64,000 nucleotides of DNA from CBDDHT01 sp965227905 (GCA_965227905.1 OZ245780.1:4712001-4776000), one strand, 5' to 3'; counted from the first letter of the stretch, positions 8,688-17,184 are shown. Notes: generated by a model from the letters alone, not told the origin. Translations and numbers: made by a program.

Positions 8688-9611
8688 TCAAATCGTCCGG
8701 AATTCTTTTGCAGGGGCGTGCGCTACCACGAGAAACCGAAGTATTGATCGGCTCTTACCAGTCTCACATTCATCTTGCTCGGCGATCACGCCAGACAATG
8801 ACACCCCTTCAAAACCTGCATCCGACAATCGCTTGATCATTGTGGCGGGGCCATATAACCGCTCAGCTTCCATAAGATCGGCAATCACACCTCGGTGCCT
8901 GTGTACGTGAATTTCGCGTGACAGTAGCATCTCGCCATCAGCAGCCAGCGACCTTTCACGACAAATGAATCGGCTTCCGTCCAGCCATTCCCAGGACTGT
9001 TGATCGATGTTTTGAAGCAGCCAAGCATCGTCCGCAAAATCCACTAAGAGGACGCCCCGCGCCTTCAAGACCCGCTTGATCGCAATGAGGACACTTAGAT
9101 TGTCGCCCGGTTTGATGAAGCCGCCAAAGGAACCGCCAAGTAGGAGAACTGCATCGGCGCTTGCCGGTTTTTCAGGTATGTGGCGAGCATCTCCCTCACG
9201 GTATAAGATATCGACACCCGCAGATCGGGCACGCCGTCTGGCCTGGTTGACGCGGGAGCGCGAGCGGTCCAGCCCGACGAGATTGCTAAATCCTCGCTGC
9301 GCAAGCTCGAGACAATGACGGCCGGAGCCGCAGCATAGGTCGAGGATCCTATCATGCTTGGAGAGCCGGCCTGCAGCGATCGATAGATCAACCTCACGTT
9401 GTGTCGCCACATCGTGCCTACCAGATGTGCCATTCACGGAGCATTGGAAGCTGTCGAACGGCTGTTGCCACTGCTTACTCGAATAGCTTCTCACCAAATC
9501 CTCTGCAGCGTGTCCTTGCGGCAACGTGTTCAACTCGGTCTCTACAGGCATGGTCATGACTGAATCCCACTCAGCGTCAGACAAGATATCGCGCCTCGAT
9601 GTTACCGGCAT
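8688..9611 (-). CDS. class I SAM-dependent methyltransferase
   Basis: A 307-residue soluble protein with a Rossmann methyltransferase core. Motif I is ILDLCCGSGRHCLELAQRGF (about 88-107), the acidic motif II is VGLDRSRSRVNQAR, then GDARHIPEKPASADAVLLLG and the post-core VLKARGVLLVDFA. This pattern is typical of small-molecule methyltransferases; the substrate cannot be read from sequence. The N-terminus is uncertain: ATG at 9611 has a poor ribosome site and an internal ATG at 9557 is equally plausible. It stands apart from neighbours. Confidence 0.82.
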   Translation of the reverse strand: MPVTSRRDILSDAEWDSVMTMPVETELNTLPQGHAAEDLVRSYSSKQWQQPFDSFQCSVNGTSGRHDVATQREVDLSIAAGRLSKHDRILDLCCGSGRHCLELAQRGFSNLVGLDRSRSRVNQARRRARSAGVDILYREGDARHIPEKPASADAVLLLGGSFGGFIKPGDNLSVLIAIKRVLKARGVLLVDFADDAWLLQNIDQQSWEWLDGSRFICRERSLAADGEMLLSREIHVHRHRGVIADLMEAERLYGPATMIKRLSDAGFEGVSLSGVIAEQDECETGKSRSILRFLVVAHAPAKEFRTI

Positions 9612-9657
9612 CAGGATGGGCGATTCAGGCTATCCTGTGTCACCCATCCCCGTTCCA

Positions 9658-9852
9658 TCACGCCGCAAGCCTCAGCGGTTTCGGATTGCCGGTTCGACAC
9701 TTTCGCGTCTTCCGGTCGAACTGGCCGCCCTTGCCGCATTTCAGCTTTTCAAAGATGGATCCGTCCTTGATGATCGGGGTCAGGGCCGAAACCGATGCTG
9801 GCGTGCTCAAGGCGTACGTGAAAATGACCAATGCAATCAGTGTCTTGCTCAT
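9658..9852 (-). CDS. small exported basic protein
   Basis: A 64-residue protein with a signal peptide (MSKTLIALVIFTYALSTPAS, cleavage near VSA). The short mature part is rich in Lys/Arg, with two cysteines in KCGKGGQFDRKTRKC. The upstream extension of the frame is arginine-rich and not signal-like, so the start at 9852 is preferred. I do not recognise the family. It lies between the methyltransferase (same strand) and a divergent small secreted protein. Confidence 0.5.
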   Translation of the reverse strand: MSKTLIALVIFTYALSTPASVSALTPIIKDGSIFEKLKCGKGGQFDRKTRKCRTGNPKPLRLAA

Positions 9853-10221
9853 CGTTTTTCTCAAATTGATATGGATGATCCCGCGACGCTTCGGTCGCGA
9901 TGACCAGCGTTTCCGGTGATCATAGGACGCATATGACCGGCAATCTATGCAGTCGGCAAGTGAGTTTTTTCGCATATTCACATTGATTTTATCGCATTGA
10001 TCCGATCACGAGAGCGCCAAAAATAGGTTATTAGGTAAGATTTTATATCGATTTTTCCGCTTTTATCATTGAAATAATTCTGATTGCATAACTTCAACAA
10101 CAGTCGTTTAGTCGTCCAGGCACTCTCGAGTGGAGGTGCTTCGCGACACCGGTCCAAATACGGGGCAGCCGGCACGGATCCAAGGACGCGCGACAAATCC
10201 AGTGAAGGGAAAACGGGTCCA
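9853..10221. promoter_or_regulatory. divergent AT-rich intergenic region
   Basis: About 370 bp between two divergent small exported-protein genes. Markedly AT-rich from about 9970 to 10090. No gene or clear operator recognised. Confidence 0.35.
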
Positions 10222-10437
10222 ATGAAGACCTATCTACTGAGCATTCTGCTTATCGCTGCGCCGCTCGCTGCTGCGGGTGGCCTGACATCTGTCGGCCTGC
10301 CTGGAGACAACGGAGTTGAGGTTGGGTCAATGGCGAAGGTCTCCAGCACCTTCGTTCTTATGGCTCCCCGCCCGCTAATGCGGGCACGCTGCCGCAACGG
10401 CTGTGTGCTCGTTATGGAGACAGTCGATCGACGCTAA
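10222..10437 (+). CDS. small exported protein with CRNGCVL motif
   Basis: A 71-residue protein with signal peptide MKTYLLSILLIAAPLAAAGG and a short basic mature part ending in RARCRNGCVLVMETVDRR. The C-x3-C-V-L pattern recalls CESGCVV and CNIPCVL in the two paralogues at 7246-7518 and 16721-17047, so it may be a shortened relative; the rest does not align well. GAAGGGA lies 11 bp before the ATG. A strong hairpin lies downstream. Confidence 0.5.
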   Translation: MKTYLLSILLIAAPLAAAGGLTSVGLPGDNGVEVGSMAKVSSTFVLMAPRPLMRARCRNGCVLVMETVDRR

Positions 10438-10610
10438 ACAAATCTGCAATCCGAGGGGTGCAACTGACCGACGAGGCAAATGGTCGTCCCCGTCAACATG
10501 GACTGTAGCATATCGAATCGCCGTGGTGCCGGAGGAGAGGACCTTCGGGAAGTGATCTCAGACGGGCTGGATGCCCCGTTCAGAGAGATCAGCCTCCGAA
10601 ATTCACGGCA

Positions 10611-10637
10611 GCGCCCAACCTCAAAAGGGTTGGGCGC
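10611..10637. terminator. hairpin between convergent genes
   Basis: Perfect 10-bp stem GCGCCCAACC / GGTTGGGCGC with a 7-base loop, located between the convergent small secreted-protein gene and the AstE-like gene. No T-run on either side, so its strength as an intrinsic terminator is uncertain. Confidence 0.55.
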
Positions 10638-10685
10638 AAGTGTTGGCTCCTGGTCTTAATAGCGGATCCTACGGGAGGGAGAACC

Positions 10686-11729
10686 TTATAATGGTTCGGG
10701 ATAGTCGCCCTCGATCAAACCCTCGATATGGCTCTCATTGAATGTCTCGATTGCACCTTCGACATGCAGAGAATTCGAGAAGGTTGCGAGGTGAAAGAGG
10801 GCATCACCTTCGTTGACGACGGGAAGATTGTTGCGACCAACGATGATACCGGTTTCGGGCGCTGTTACCTCCGATTCAATGTCGCCCAGTGCGTCGGCAA
10901 TGATACCCAATGATTGCCCGGTTTCGATGCGTGCGCCAAGGGCGATGCTCGTCCGCATCAACCCGGTTTGGGGGGCCCGCACCCAGGTTGAGCCTCGTGC
11001 CTCGACAACCGGAACACGCGGAGCCGTAGACTTGCGTCTGGGCAGCATCCCCAAATTCCGCATTACGTTGAGGGTGCCACGTAGTCCGGCCCGGATGGAA
11101 ATTCGGTCGAACCGAAGCGCTTCTCCGGCTTCATAGAGAAGAAGTGGAATGTTCTTTTCCAAAGCGTATTGGCGCAGCGAGCCATCTCTTAGATTTGCGT
11201 TGATGACCACCGGGGTGCCGAAGGCAAGGGCAAGTGCCTCACATGCGGGGTCGTCCAGATTGGCCCGGACGTGAGGCAGGTTTGTTCGATTGTTGGCGCC
11301 GGTATGAAGATCGATACCATGGGTCGACCGATCGACGATTTCCTCGGCGAAGACCCTGGCCACTCTTGCGGCGAGAGAGCCATGCTCCGCGCCTGGAAAC
11401 GACCGGTTCAAATCGCGCCTGTCCGGCAGGTAGCGCGTGTGATTGAGAAAGCCATGAACATTGACGATCGGTACGCACAACAAAGTGCCTTTCAGTCGCT
11501 CCAGTGCGCGCACCCTCAGGAGTTGGCGAATTATCTCGATGCCGTTGATCTCATCGCCATGAATTGCGGCGGAAACGAAAAGAACCGGCCCGTCCCGCTT
11601 TCCGTGAACGACATGCAGCGGCATAGCAAGTGGCGTGTAGGGCGATTGTCCGGGAATAGGCAAACACAGTGTCTCACGTGCGCCGGGGACGATGGTTTCA
11701 TTCGCAATTTTGAATGGTTTGCGGGGCAC
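10686..11729 (-). CDS. succinylglutamate desuccinylase/aspartoacylase-family hydrolase
   Basis: A 347-residue M14-like zinc amidohydrolase. Visible motifs are SAAIHGDEINGIEIIRQLL (zinc-binding His and Glu), DRRDLNRSFPG (substrate Arg/Asn) and HGIDLHTGANNRTN (third zinc ligand). The C-terminal part has a beta-barrel with VRAPQTGLMRTSIALGARIE and SEVTAPETGIIVGRN. Family members cleave N-acyl amino acids; the substrate here is unknown. It follows rimK by 2 bp and is the last gene of the module with the retropepsin and the 117-residue protein. The recurring association suggests it removes or trims an amino-acid tag added by RimK; that is inference. Confidence 0.88.
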   Translation of the reverse strand: MPRKPFKIANETIVPGARETLCLPIPGQSPYTPLAMPLHVVHGKRDGPVLFVSAAIHGDEINGIEIIRQLLRVRALERLKGTLLCVPIVNVHGFLNHTRYLPDRRDLNRSFPGAEHGSLAARVARVFAEEIVDRSTHGIDLHTGANNRTNLPHVRANLDDPACEALALAFGTPVVINANLRDGSLRQYALEKNIPLLLYEAGEALRFDRISIRAGLRGTLNVMRNLGMLPRRKSTAPRVPVVEARGSTWVRAPQTGLMRTSIALGARIETGQSLGIIADALGDIESEVTAPETGIIVGRNNLPVVNEGDALFHLATFSNSLHVEGAIETFNESHIEGLIEGDYPEPL

Positions 11730-11731
11730 GT

Positions 11732-12637
11732 TTAGCCGCTCCCGCGTGTTTTGGTTTTGCCCGGGACACTTCTCTTCTCCAGGAACTCGATCACCTTCGC
11801 CGCCACATCGATTCCTGTCGCACTCTCAACCCCCTCCAGGCCCGGGGATGAGTTAACCTCCATAACAACGGGCCCGTGATTCGATCTCAGCATGTCGACA
11901 CCGCAAAAATTTAGGCCCATGATTTTTGCAGCACGTACTGCCGTCGAGCGCTCTTCCGGCGTTATCTTGATCGTCGTCGCCGACCCACCTTGGTGCAAAT
12001 TGGACCTGAAGTCGCCTTCTGCGCCCTGGCGTCGCATCGTCGCTACCACGCGGTCTCCCACCACAAGCGCCCGAATATCACTCCCACCTGCCTCTTTGAT
12101 GAATTCCTGAACCAGAATATTCACATTGGCCCCGCGAAAAGCCTCAATGACGGATTTCGCAGATTGATAGGTTTCTCCGAGCACGACGCCGATACCTTGC
12201 GTTCCCTCGAGCAGCTTGATGACGACCGGTACGCCACCTACGGCGTCAATCACCTGTCCGGCACCCTTTGGATCATGTGCGAACGCCGTGACCGGCAAGC
12301 CAATGCCACGGCGCGACAGCAACTGCATGGACCGCAATTTATCTCTGGAGCGACCGATCGCGACGGACTCGTTGAGAGGGAACACTCCCATCATTTCAAA
12401 TTGGCGTAATACGGCCAGGCCATAAAAGGTGACCGAGGCTCCAATGCGCGGGATTATCGCATCATAACCTTCAACATTCTTGCCATCGATGACCACAGAA
12501 GGACGATGGGATGCGATATTGATAGTTGTCCTCAGCGTTTTGACATGATCGATCTCATGCCCCCGCTCGCGAGCGGTTTCCATAAGCCGTTGGTGAGAAT
12601 AGAGCTTAGGATTCTGCGCAAGCAGTATAATTCTCAT
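11732..12637 (-). CDS. rimK: RimK-type ATP-grasp L-glutamate ligase
   Basis: A 301-residue RimK, full length. N-terminal pre-ATP-grasp domain with YDAIIPRIGASVTFYGLAVL and the characteristic RSRDKLRSMQLLSRRGIGLP (about 96-115). The ATP-binding region has PVVIKLLEGTQGIGVVL. The catalytic C-terminal segment has RSNLHQGGSA and PVVMEVNSSPGLEGVE with metal-binding Glu and Asn. E. coli RimK adds glutamates to ribosomal protein S6 and makes poly-alpha-glutamate. The retropepsin gene overlaps its start by 4 bp and the AstE-like gene follows after 2 bp. The neighbourhood matches the RimK-with-RimB-type protease arrangement known from proteobacteria. Whether S6 or another peptide is the target cannot be told here. 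Confidence 0.92.
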   Translation of the reverse strand: MRIILLAQNPKLYSHQRLMETARERGHEIDHVKTLRTTINIASHRPSVVIDGKNVEGYDAIIPRIGASVTFYGLAVLRQFEMMGVFPLNESVAIGRSRDKLRSMQLLSRRGIGLPVTAFAHDPKGAGQVIDAVGGVPVVIKLLEGTQGIGVVLGETYQSAKSVIEAFRGANVNILVQEFIKEAGGSDIRALVVGDRVVATMRRQGAEGDFRSNLHQGGSATTIKITPEERSTAVRAAKIMGLNFCGVDMLRSNHGPVVMEVNSSPGLEGVESATGIDVAAKVIEFLEKRSVPGKTKTRGSG

Positions 12638-13140
12638 GGTATTGGTTCCTCAGTATGAGTGCCGACCGCTTCCGGACTGTCGTGAGGAAGTGCAGGAGGC
12701 AACAGAAAAGACTTCGCGGGATCAACCAACAAGCGGCGGCGCATCGCGGCGCGACCGAGAAGCATTCGAAACCCCATCTCGTCACGAGTCGTCAGGCTGA
12801 GTTCGATTGGCCAGCGCAAATGTCCGATTCGGACCGTGGTCGAGATAACGTAGCGAAGTTCCACCTTGCCGCCCGAGTTGCGGATTTTCCGCATCCCGAT
12901 GACAGGTGCCTTGCATGGCATTCGAAATTCATTGTCGCGCTGGTTTGGATGCAACTCGAATGCAACCCAGGGCTGGTCCTTCACGCTGAACGGCTGGATA
13001 TGCCATGCGTGGATCGCAGACGTCCGCGCACCCGTATCAATTTTCGCCTTGATTTTTGGCACGCCTAGGTCCGGCAATGACACCCATTCGCGCCAGCCAA
13101 TCAAAGCGGGAGTCCGCACGCGTTTGCTAACAGGTCTCAC
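12634..13140 (-). CDS. cytoplasmic retropepsin-like protease (PF05618, RimB-type)
   Basis: A 168-residue single-domain retropepsin-like protein. Active-site motif KAKIDTGARTSAIHA with Asp35; second half RMLLGRAAMRRRLLVDPAKS. No signal peptide, so it should act in the cytoplasm alongside RimK, unlike the exported homologue at 6028-6537. In Pseudomonas the homologue RimB is reported to work with RimK. Its ATG overlaps the end of the 117-residue gene by 4 bp and its stop overlaps rimK by 4 bp, so translation of the set is coupled. Confidence 0.9.
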   Translation of the reverse strand: MRPVSKRVRTPALIGWREWVSLPDLGVPKIKAKIDTGARTSAIHAWHIQPFSVKDQPWVAFELHPNQRDNEFRMPCKAPVIGMRKIRNSGGKVELRYVISTTVRIGHLRWPIELSLTTRDEMGFRMLLGRAAMRRRLLVDPAKSFLLPPALPHDSPEAVGTHTEEPIP

Positions 13141-13490
13141 GTGATGGAGGTGGGCCTGCTGCGGCCCCCTTTCATTTTTTTGGCTGACTGATTCTTCAAG
13201 GTTTCCGGCTTCCCAGGTACCTCGCTAGGAAACAGAGTCTCAGTGTTCACCCGCCTGTAGCTGGTCAACGTTTTCTGACTCAGAACAGCGAAGAACGACT
13301 CCATATCGATCATTACATAACCACGCTCAAAGAGCGCTCTCCCTATCCGTTGAATGTCGTCAGAGTAGAGCCGCCTTCGGCCGGCAAGCTCTTGAAAGAG
13401 CTTCAACGAAATTCGGTAACGACCGCGGTCCTTACCGCCAAACTCTTGCTCGTACAACGCCGCAAGCCGATCGGCGATGAAATCATGCAT
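13137..13490 (-). CDS. small unknown protein, first gene of the RimK module
   Basis: A 117-residue protein of unknown function. The body (about 1-85) is helical and charged: FIADRLAALYEQEFGGKD, then YRISLKLFQELAGRRRLYSD. The pattern could be a winged-helix or other small nucleic-acid or protein-binding fold, but no known family is recognised. The basic tail (about 92-117) is low-complexity. It overlaps the retropepsin gene by 4 bp and is promoter-proximal in the four-gene module, so it may be its regulator or substrate adaptor. That role is inference. Confidence 0.75.
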   Translation of the reverse strand: MHDFIADRLAALYEQEFGGKDRGRYRISLKLFQELAGRRRLYSDDIQRIGRALFERGYVMIDMESFFAVLSQKTLTSYRRVNTETLFPSEVPGKPETLKNQSAKKMKGGRSRPTSIT

Positions 13491-13577
13491 CTGAGGGGCT
13501 TTCGATGGGGAATTGACATCGCAATAATATAGTTTTTATTAGCTATAGCAACTTTTTTTTGACCATAGAGATAAATA
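13491..13577. promoter_or_regulatory. shared divergent promoter region of the RimK module and mgtE
   Basis: Only 87 bp separate the two divergent start codons. The stretch is very AT-rich, with TATA-like hexamers on both strands (around 13525-13545) and an eight-T run. It is too short for a typical Mg2+-sensing leader RNA before mgtE. Confidence 0.5.
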
Positions 13578-14936
13578 ATGGAAATTTTGACAGACACAAA
13601 GCCATGGGAAGAGCTGCGAAAACCCTTGGCCGAACACGATGGGAATGCCCTTGAAGCGGCGCTGGCAGCACTGCCTGCGAATGAGATTGCTCGTGCTTTC
13701 CTGCATCTTACGCAGGAGGAACAGGACGCCGCTCTGATGCTCATTGGAAAAGCCGCTGCTGCGGCAATCATCGAGCGCCTCCCCGAGGAGCCGGCAGCCG
13801 ATCTTATCGAGCGCCTGGAAGCGCGACAGGCAGCTGCAATCGTAGAAGAACTCGATAGTGCGGCACAAGCCGATGTACTCGGTGACATCCCGGATGCAGA
13901 GGCCGATGCTATTCTCGACGTGCTGGGTCCAGAACAATCGGATTCGATCCGCCGACTCATCGAGTATGAAGATGACACAGCGGGCGGGCTTATGGCGACG
14001 GAAGTGTTCAAGTTCTCGGAATCTGAGACTGTTGGCGACGTTCTGCACCGACTTTCCGACCCAGAAGAGGACTTTGAGCGGTATCGCGGACAACACCCCT
14101 ATATCGTGTCGACGAGTGGACACCTCCTTGGAGTTGTCTCACTTCGTCGCCTGCTGACGTCAAAACGCGCAGAACCTCTACACGGCATTATGGTGGAACC
14201 CCTTTCTGTACACCCGACGACGCTCCTGGACGAATTGAAAGCTCTATTCGATGAGCATGCCTTTCTTGGTCTACCGGTCACGGATGAACAATGGCGGCTT
14301 GTTGGTGTCGTATCGCGGGAATCGGTTGCCAGCGCAGCCTTAGATCGGGCAGAAACAGACGCGCAGAAGCGCCAGGGCATTGTTTGTGAAGAAATGCGCT
14401 CAATGCCGACCTTGCTGCGCGCCCGACGGCGTCTGTCTTGGCTGACGATCAATATCGGTCTAAACATTCTTGCCGCAAGCATCATTGCCATCTACGAGGA
14501 GACGTTGGCTGCTGTCATTGCGCTCGCGGTCTTTCTGCCGATCGTCTCTGACATGAGCGGATGTTCGGGCAATCAAGCCGTGGCCGTGAGCCTCCGAGAA
14601 CTGGCGCTCGGTATTACCAAGCCGCTTGATGTTCTCTATGTTTGGTGGAAGGAAGCAACGATCGGCCTGATCAACGGTGCGATCCTTGGATTGCTAATTG
14701 CAATCGCGGCTTATCTCTGGAAAGGCAACCCCTTTATAGGCTTGGTCGTGGGTAGCGCGCTGGCTCTTAATACCGTAATCGCAGTGTCGATCGGCGGGAC
14801 GGTGCCGCTGATCCTAAAACGTTTCAACGTCGATCCTGCAGTAGCGTCAGGGCCGATGCTCACTACGATCACGGATATGGCCGGCTTTTTCCTGGTTTTG
14901 AGCCTTGCTACGCTGATGATGCCGCTGCTGGTATAA
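13578..14936 (+). CDS. mgtE: Mg2+ transporter MgtE
   Basis: A 452-residue full-length MgtE. The N-terminal superhelical domain (about 1-130) has IIERLPEEPAADLIERLE and VLGDIPDAEADAILDVLG repeats. The linker YEDDTAGGLMATE is the family signature, followed by two CBS domains (about 140-265) that sense Mg2+. Five transmembrane helices form the C-terminal pore (about 295-450), with PIVSDMSGCSGNQAVAVSLRE in the second helix region and VDPAVASGPMLTTITDMAGF containing the conserved Asp of the ion-selectivity site. Inner-membrane Mg2+ channel, closed when cytoplasmic Mg2+ is high. Confidence 0.95.
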   Translation: MEILTDTKPWEELRKPLAEHDGNALEAALAALPANEIARAFLHLTQEEQDAALMLIGKAAAAAIIERLPEEPAADLIERLEARQAAAIVEELDSAAQADVLGDIPDAEADAILDVLGPEQSDSIRRLIEYEDDTAGGLMATEVFKFSESETVGDVLHRLSDPEEDFERYRGQHPYIVSTSGHLLGVVSLRRLLTSKRAEPLHGIMVEPLSVHPTTLLDELKALFDEHAFLGLPVTDEQWRLVGVVSRESVASAALDRAETDAQKRQGIVCEEMRSMPTLLRARRRLSWLTINIGLNILAASIIAIYEETLAAVIALAVFLPIVSDMSGCSGNQAVAVSLRELALGITKPLDVLYVWWKEATIGLINGAILGLLIAIAAYLWKGNPFIGLVVGSALALNTVIAVSIGGTVPLILKRFNVDPAVASGPMLTTITDMAGFFLVLSLATLMMPLLV

Positions 14937-14986
14937 GAGAGCGACCCAATGATCGTCTCGACCCAGCGTTTTGCTAGGCACAGACA

Positions 14987-15832
14987 TCACAGCCGGTCAG
15001 CGATATCTCGCAGACCCTTGAGAAGAGGCTTCATTGCCTCCTCATCTGTTTCGGTCGCGTAGACTGCATAGGCTGGATAGACGAAACGCGGCGCACGCTT
15101 CACTACCCTCAGATCGCCACTCTCGATCCAGGGCCTCGCAACGCGCATGGGAAAGTAACCGGTTGCCTTCTTGTCGAGCAGATAATTGACGCCGAGCGAA
15201 CCAAGATCAAGCGAGAGTCCCGGATGTGTCATGTCGGGAAAAGCGAGCGCATGATCGGCCTGAAACTCAGGTCCCCAATTTACGAAAACATAGTCGCTAC
15301 CCGGCCGGGCAGCAGCCGCCGGATTGCTGGACACCATCACGAGTTCTTCCTCGAAAAGATGCTCGATAGACAGGCCCGGTCTGTGAGCCGGCCTGTACAT
15401 GATCGCAAGATCCAGGCTGCCTTCGATCAGCCGGTCCATGAGACTGACGGAAAACCCGATCGATGCGGACACCGCGATATCCGAATGCGCACTACGCATC
15501 CAAGACACCCAAGAAAGCAGGAATCCGTCCCATAGGCTAAACTGGCCGCCCACTGCCAGATGATCGCGATGCTCTTCCGCCAAGCCGACCTCGAGACGGG
15601 CATGCTCCCAGACGCGCACGAGAGCCAGGGCATGCTTTTGGAATTGAAGGCCGGCCGCCGTGAGCGTGGCGCCCGCCTTGGAGCGCTCGAAGAGCGTTTG
15701 GCCGAGCTGTTCTTCCAACGTCTTTATCCGGCTCGAGACCGTTGATTGGGTAACATGCACCCGTTCGGACGCCTCGACGAAACTTCCTGTTTCCACGATG
15801 GCGAGAAACGTGCGTGCCAGTGAGATATCCAT
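14987..15832 (-). CDS. LysR-family transcriptional regulator
   Basis: A 281-residue LysR-type regulator. The N-terminal winged helix-turn-helix (about 1-60) reads SLARTFLAIVETGSFVEASE, then VHVTQSTVSSRIKTLEEQLG and LFERSKAGATLTAAG. A linker helix leads to a periplasmic-binding-like effector domain (about 90-281). The effector is unknown. Converges with mgtE after 50 bp. A long gene-poor region lies upstream, so the usual divergent target gene is missing or distant. Confidence 0.92.
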   Translation of the reverse strand: MDISLARTFLAIVETGSFVEASERVHVTQSTVSSRIKTLEEQLGQTLFERSKAGATLTAAGLQFQKHALALVRVWEHARLEVGLAEEHRDHLAVGGQFSLWDGFLLSWVSWMRSAHSDIAVSASIGFSVSLMDRLIEGSLDLAIMYRPAHRPGLSIEHLFEEELVMVSSNPAAAARPGSDYVFVNWGPEFQADHALAFPDMTHPGLSLDLGSLGVNYLLDKKATGYFPMRVARPWIESGDLRVVKRAPRFVYPAYAVYATETDEEAMKPLLKGLRDIADRL

Positions 15833-16544
15833 TTGCCAGATCCGGTATTGGGAACCGATGCGCCAAACTAATAATTGAAATATTCGATATTATCGAGCGA
15901 AAAAATCGCTTATTTGATGGCGCTGCAGTCGTGACAGTCTGTTCACGGCCAACAAATCATGACTTGTCCAGAGATCAAGAATTCGAGAGGTGATAGACAG
16001 GATGCTTTCATCTGGAGTCGCTGCAATTGCATTGATTGGCACCAGTGCCTTAGTCACATGCGTAGCCAATCACGACTCAAAGACACAGAATTTCCGTATC
16101 TAATTTGTGGATTTCGGGCAAGATTTCGTAATGATGCCTTTTGAGACGATGAACCCGTTGGAATTGGGTCCGTTCAGTGTAGGTCGCGCCTCAAAAATAT
16201 CAATGAATAGAATATTATAAATGGTGAAATTCTGTCCTTGGCAGAAGAGAGCTTTTCGCCTAGCACCCGACGCAAAGTTACATGTCTTCTGAGGCTGACA
16301 CGAGTCCCTTCAGATAGCATGGGCATCACCTGACCCCGACAGCGGTGTCGCCCTCGCTCGGGTGTACACGCCCAGCCTCAACAGCGCCGGGCGCAAAGCG
16401 TTGGAGCCAGACGTAGGCGGGATGAATTTGCTCTTGTGAGAGCCTGCCAAAACGTTAATCAGCCACGATTTCTCGCATCGATATTTTGAATATTAACGTT
16501 CGAATAAATCATCTTGTCGAATTTTACAAAATGGAGCTCTGTAC
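15833..16544. other. gene-poor AT-rich region
   Basis: About 710 bp upstream of the LysR gene. Promoter-like AT-rich stretches occur near 15870-15910 and 16440-16500. Forward frames are short and unlike neighbouring proteins. I see no RNA gene. The LysR promoter should be at its left end. Confidence 0.4.
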
Positions 16545-16691
16545 ATGGGTCGCATTGATGCGGCTTCTGTTTCCCACTCAGGATTTCGACTAATGCGAAC
16601 CAAGACGCAAAGCAAACTGAGCCGAAGAATCAAAACTGGCTCTAAGGGTACACGCGCCGTCACTAAGCCGAGCAAAAAGGCATCATCCTGA
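16545..16691 (+). CDS. possible small basic protein (48 residues)
   Basis: Short frame with GGAG 8 bp before ATG. The product is Lys/Arg/Ser-rich (for example KTQSKLSRRIKTGSKG) and ends in KKASS, with no hydrophobic stretch. An internal ATG gives a 32-residue version starting MRTKTQ. It could bind nucleic acid or be chance; located 29 bp before a small exported-protein gene. Confidence 0.35.
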   Translation: MGRIDAASVSHSGFRLMRTKTQSKLSRRIKTGSKGTRAVTKPSKKASS

Positions 16692-16720
16692 TTGGCTTGG
16701 GTCTATAAAGGGATGCTCCA

Positions 16721-17047
16721 ATGAAATCATCACTCGTTTTGACTGTGTTAGCAGGAAGCCTTTTGCTCTCTGGTCAGGCCAATTCGCTCACCTTGACGAA
16801 TAACGAATCCTTGCCACAAAACGTGGTCACGATCACCGGCGATCAAGAAGAAGCGCTGTCGATTGGCCCGGGGGAGACTATTGAAGGTCTCTGCAATATA
16901 CCCTGCGTTCTGCGATTGCCGGACGGCAGCGAATACGAACTCGAAGCAGAGGATCGCGTTGCCCTGGAAGACGGCACAATATTCGTCGATCCCAACGAGC
17001 AGGGCTCCAGTGCCGCTGATCAGGAGGAGAAAGGCAAGAAGCTGTAA
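16721..17047 (+). CDS. small exported protein, CxxxCV family
   Basis: A 108-residue secreted protein with a signal peptide (about 1-22, ending SGQANS) and a mature acidic beta-rich domain: LTLTNNESLPQNVVTITGD, GPGETIEGLCNIPCVLRLPD, ELEAEDRVALEDGTIFVD. A charged Glu/Lys tail follows. It is a clear paralogue of 7246-7518, sharing the spacing between the TN, VTIT-GD, GE-IE and C-x3-CV-x-RL elements. Function unknown. A strong Rho-independent terminator lies 30 bp downstream, so it is probably a monocistronic, well-expressed unit. Confidence 0.8.
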   Translation: MKSSLVLTVLAGSLLLSGQANSLTLTNNESLPQNVVTITGDQEEALSIGPGETIEGLCNIPCVLRLPDGSEYELEAEDRVALEDGTIFVDPNEQGSSAADQEEKGKKL

Positions 17048-17077
17048 CCAGCTACTTATTAGTACGAACCTCCAAAT

Positions 17078-17112
17078 CTCCGGACCGTGCGTCCCCTGCG
17101 GTCCGGAGTTTT
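17078..17112 (+). terminator. Rho-independent terminator
   Basis: Perfect 10-bp stem CTCCGGACCG / CGGTCCGGAG with an 11-base loop followed by TTTT, 30 bp after the small exported-protein gene. Confidence 0.85.
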
Positions 17113-17184
17113 CAATTGTTGGTGCCGAGACGACATATTTCGCCTACATAGAAGGACTGGTTGCAGTCGGTTTGATCAATCATT

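Noticed and set aside
13491..13577. Mg2+ riboswitch before mgtE
   Set aside because: Only 87 AT-rich bases separate mgtE from its divergent neighbour, with no stems of the expected kind.
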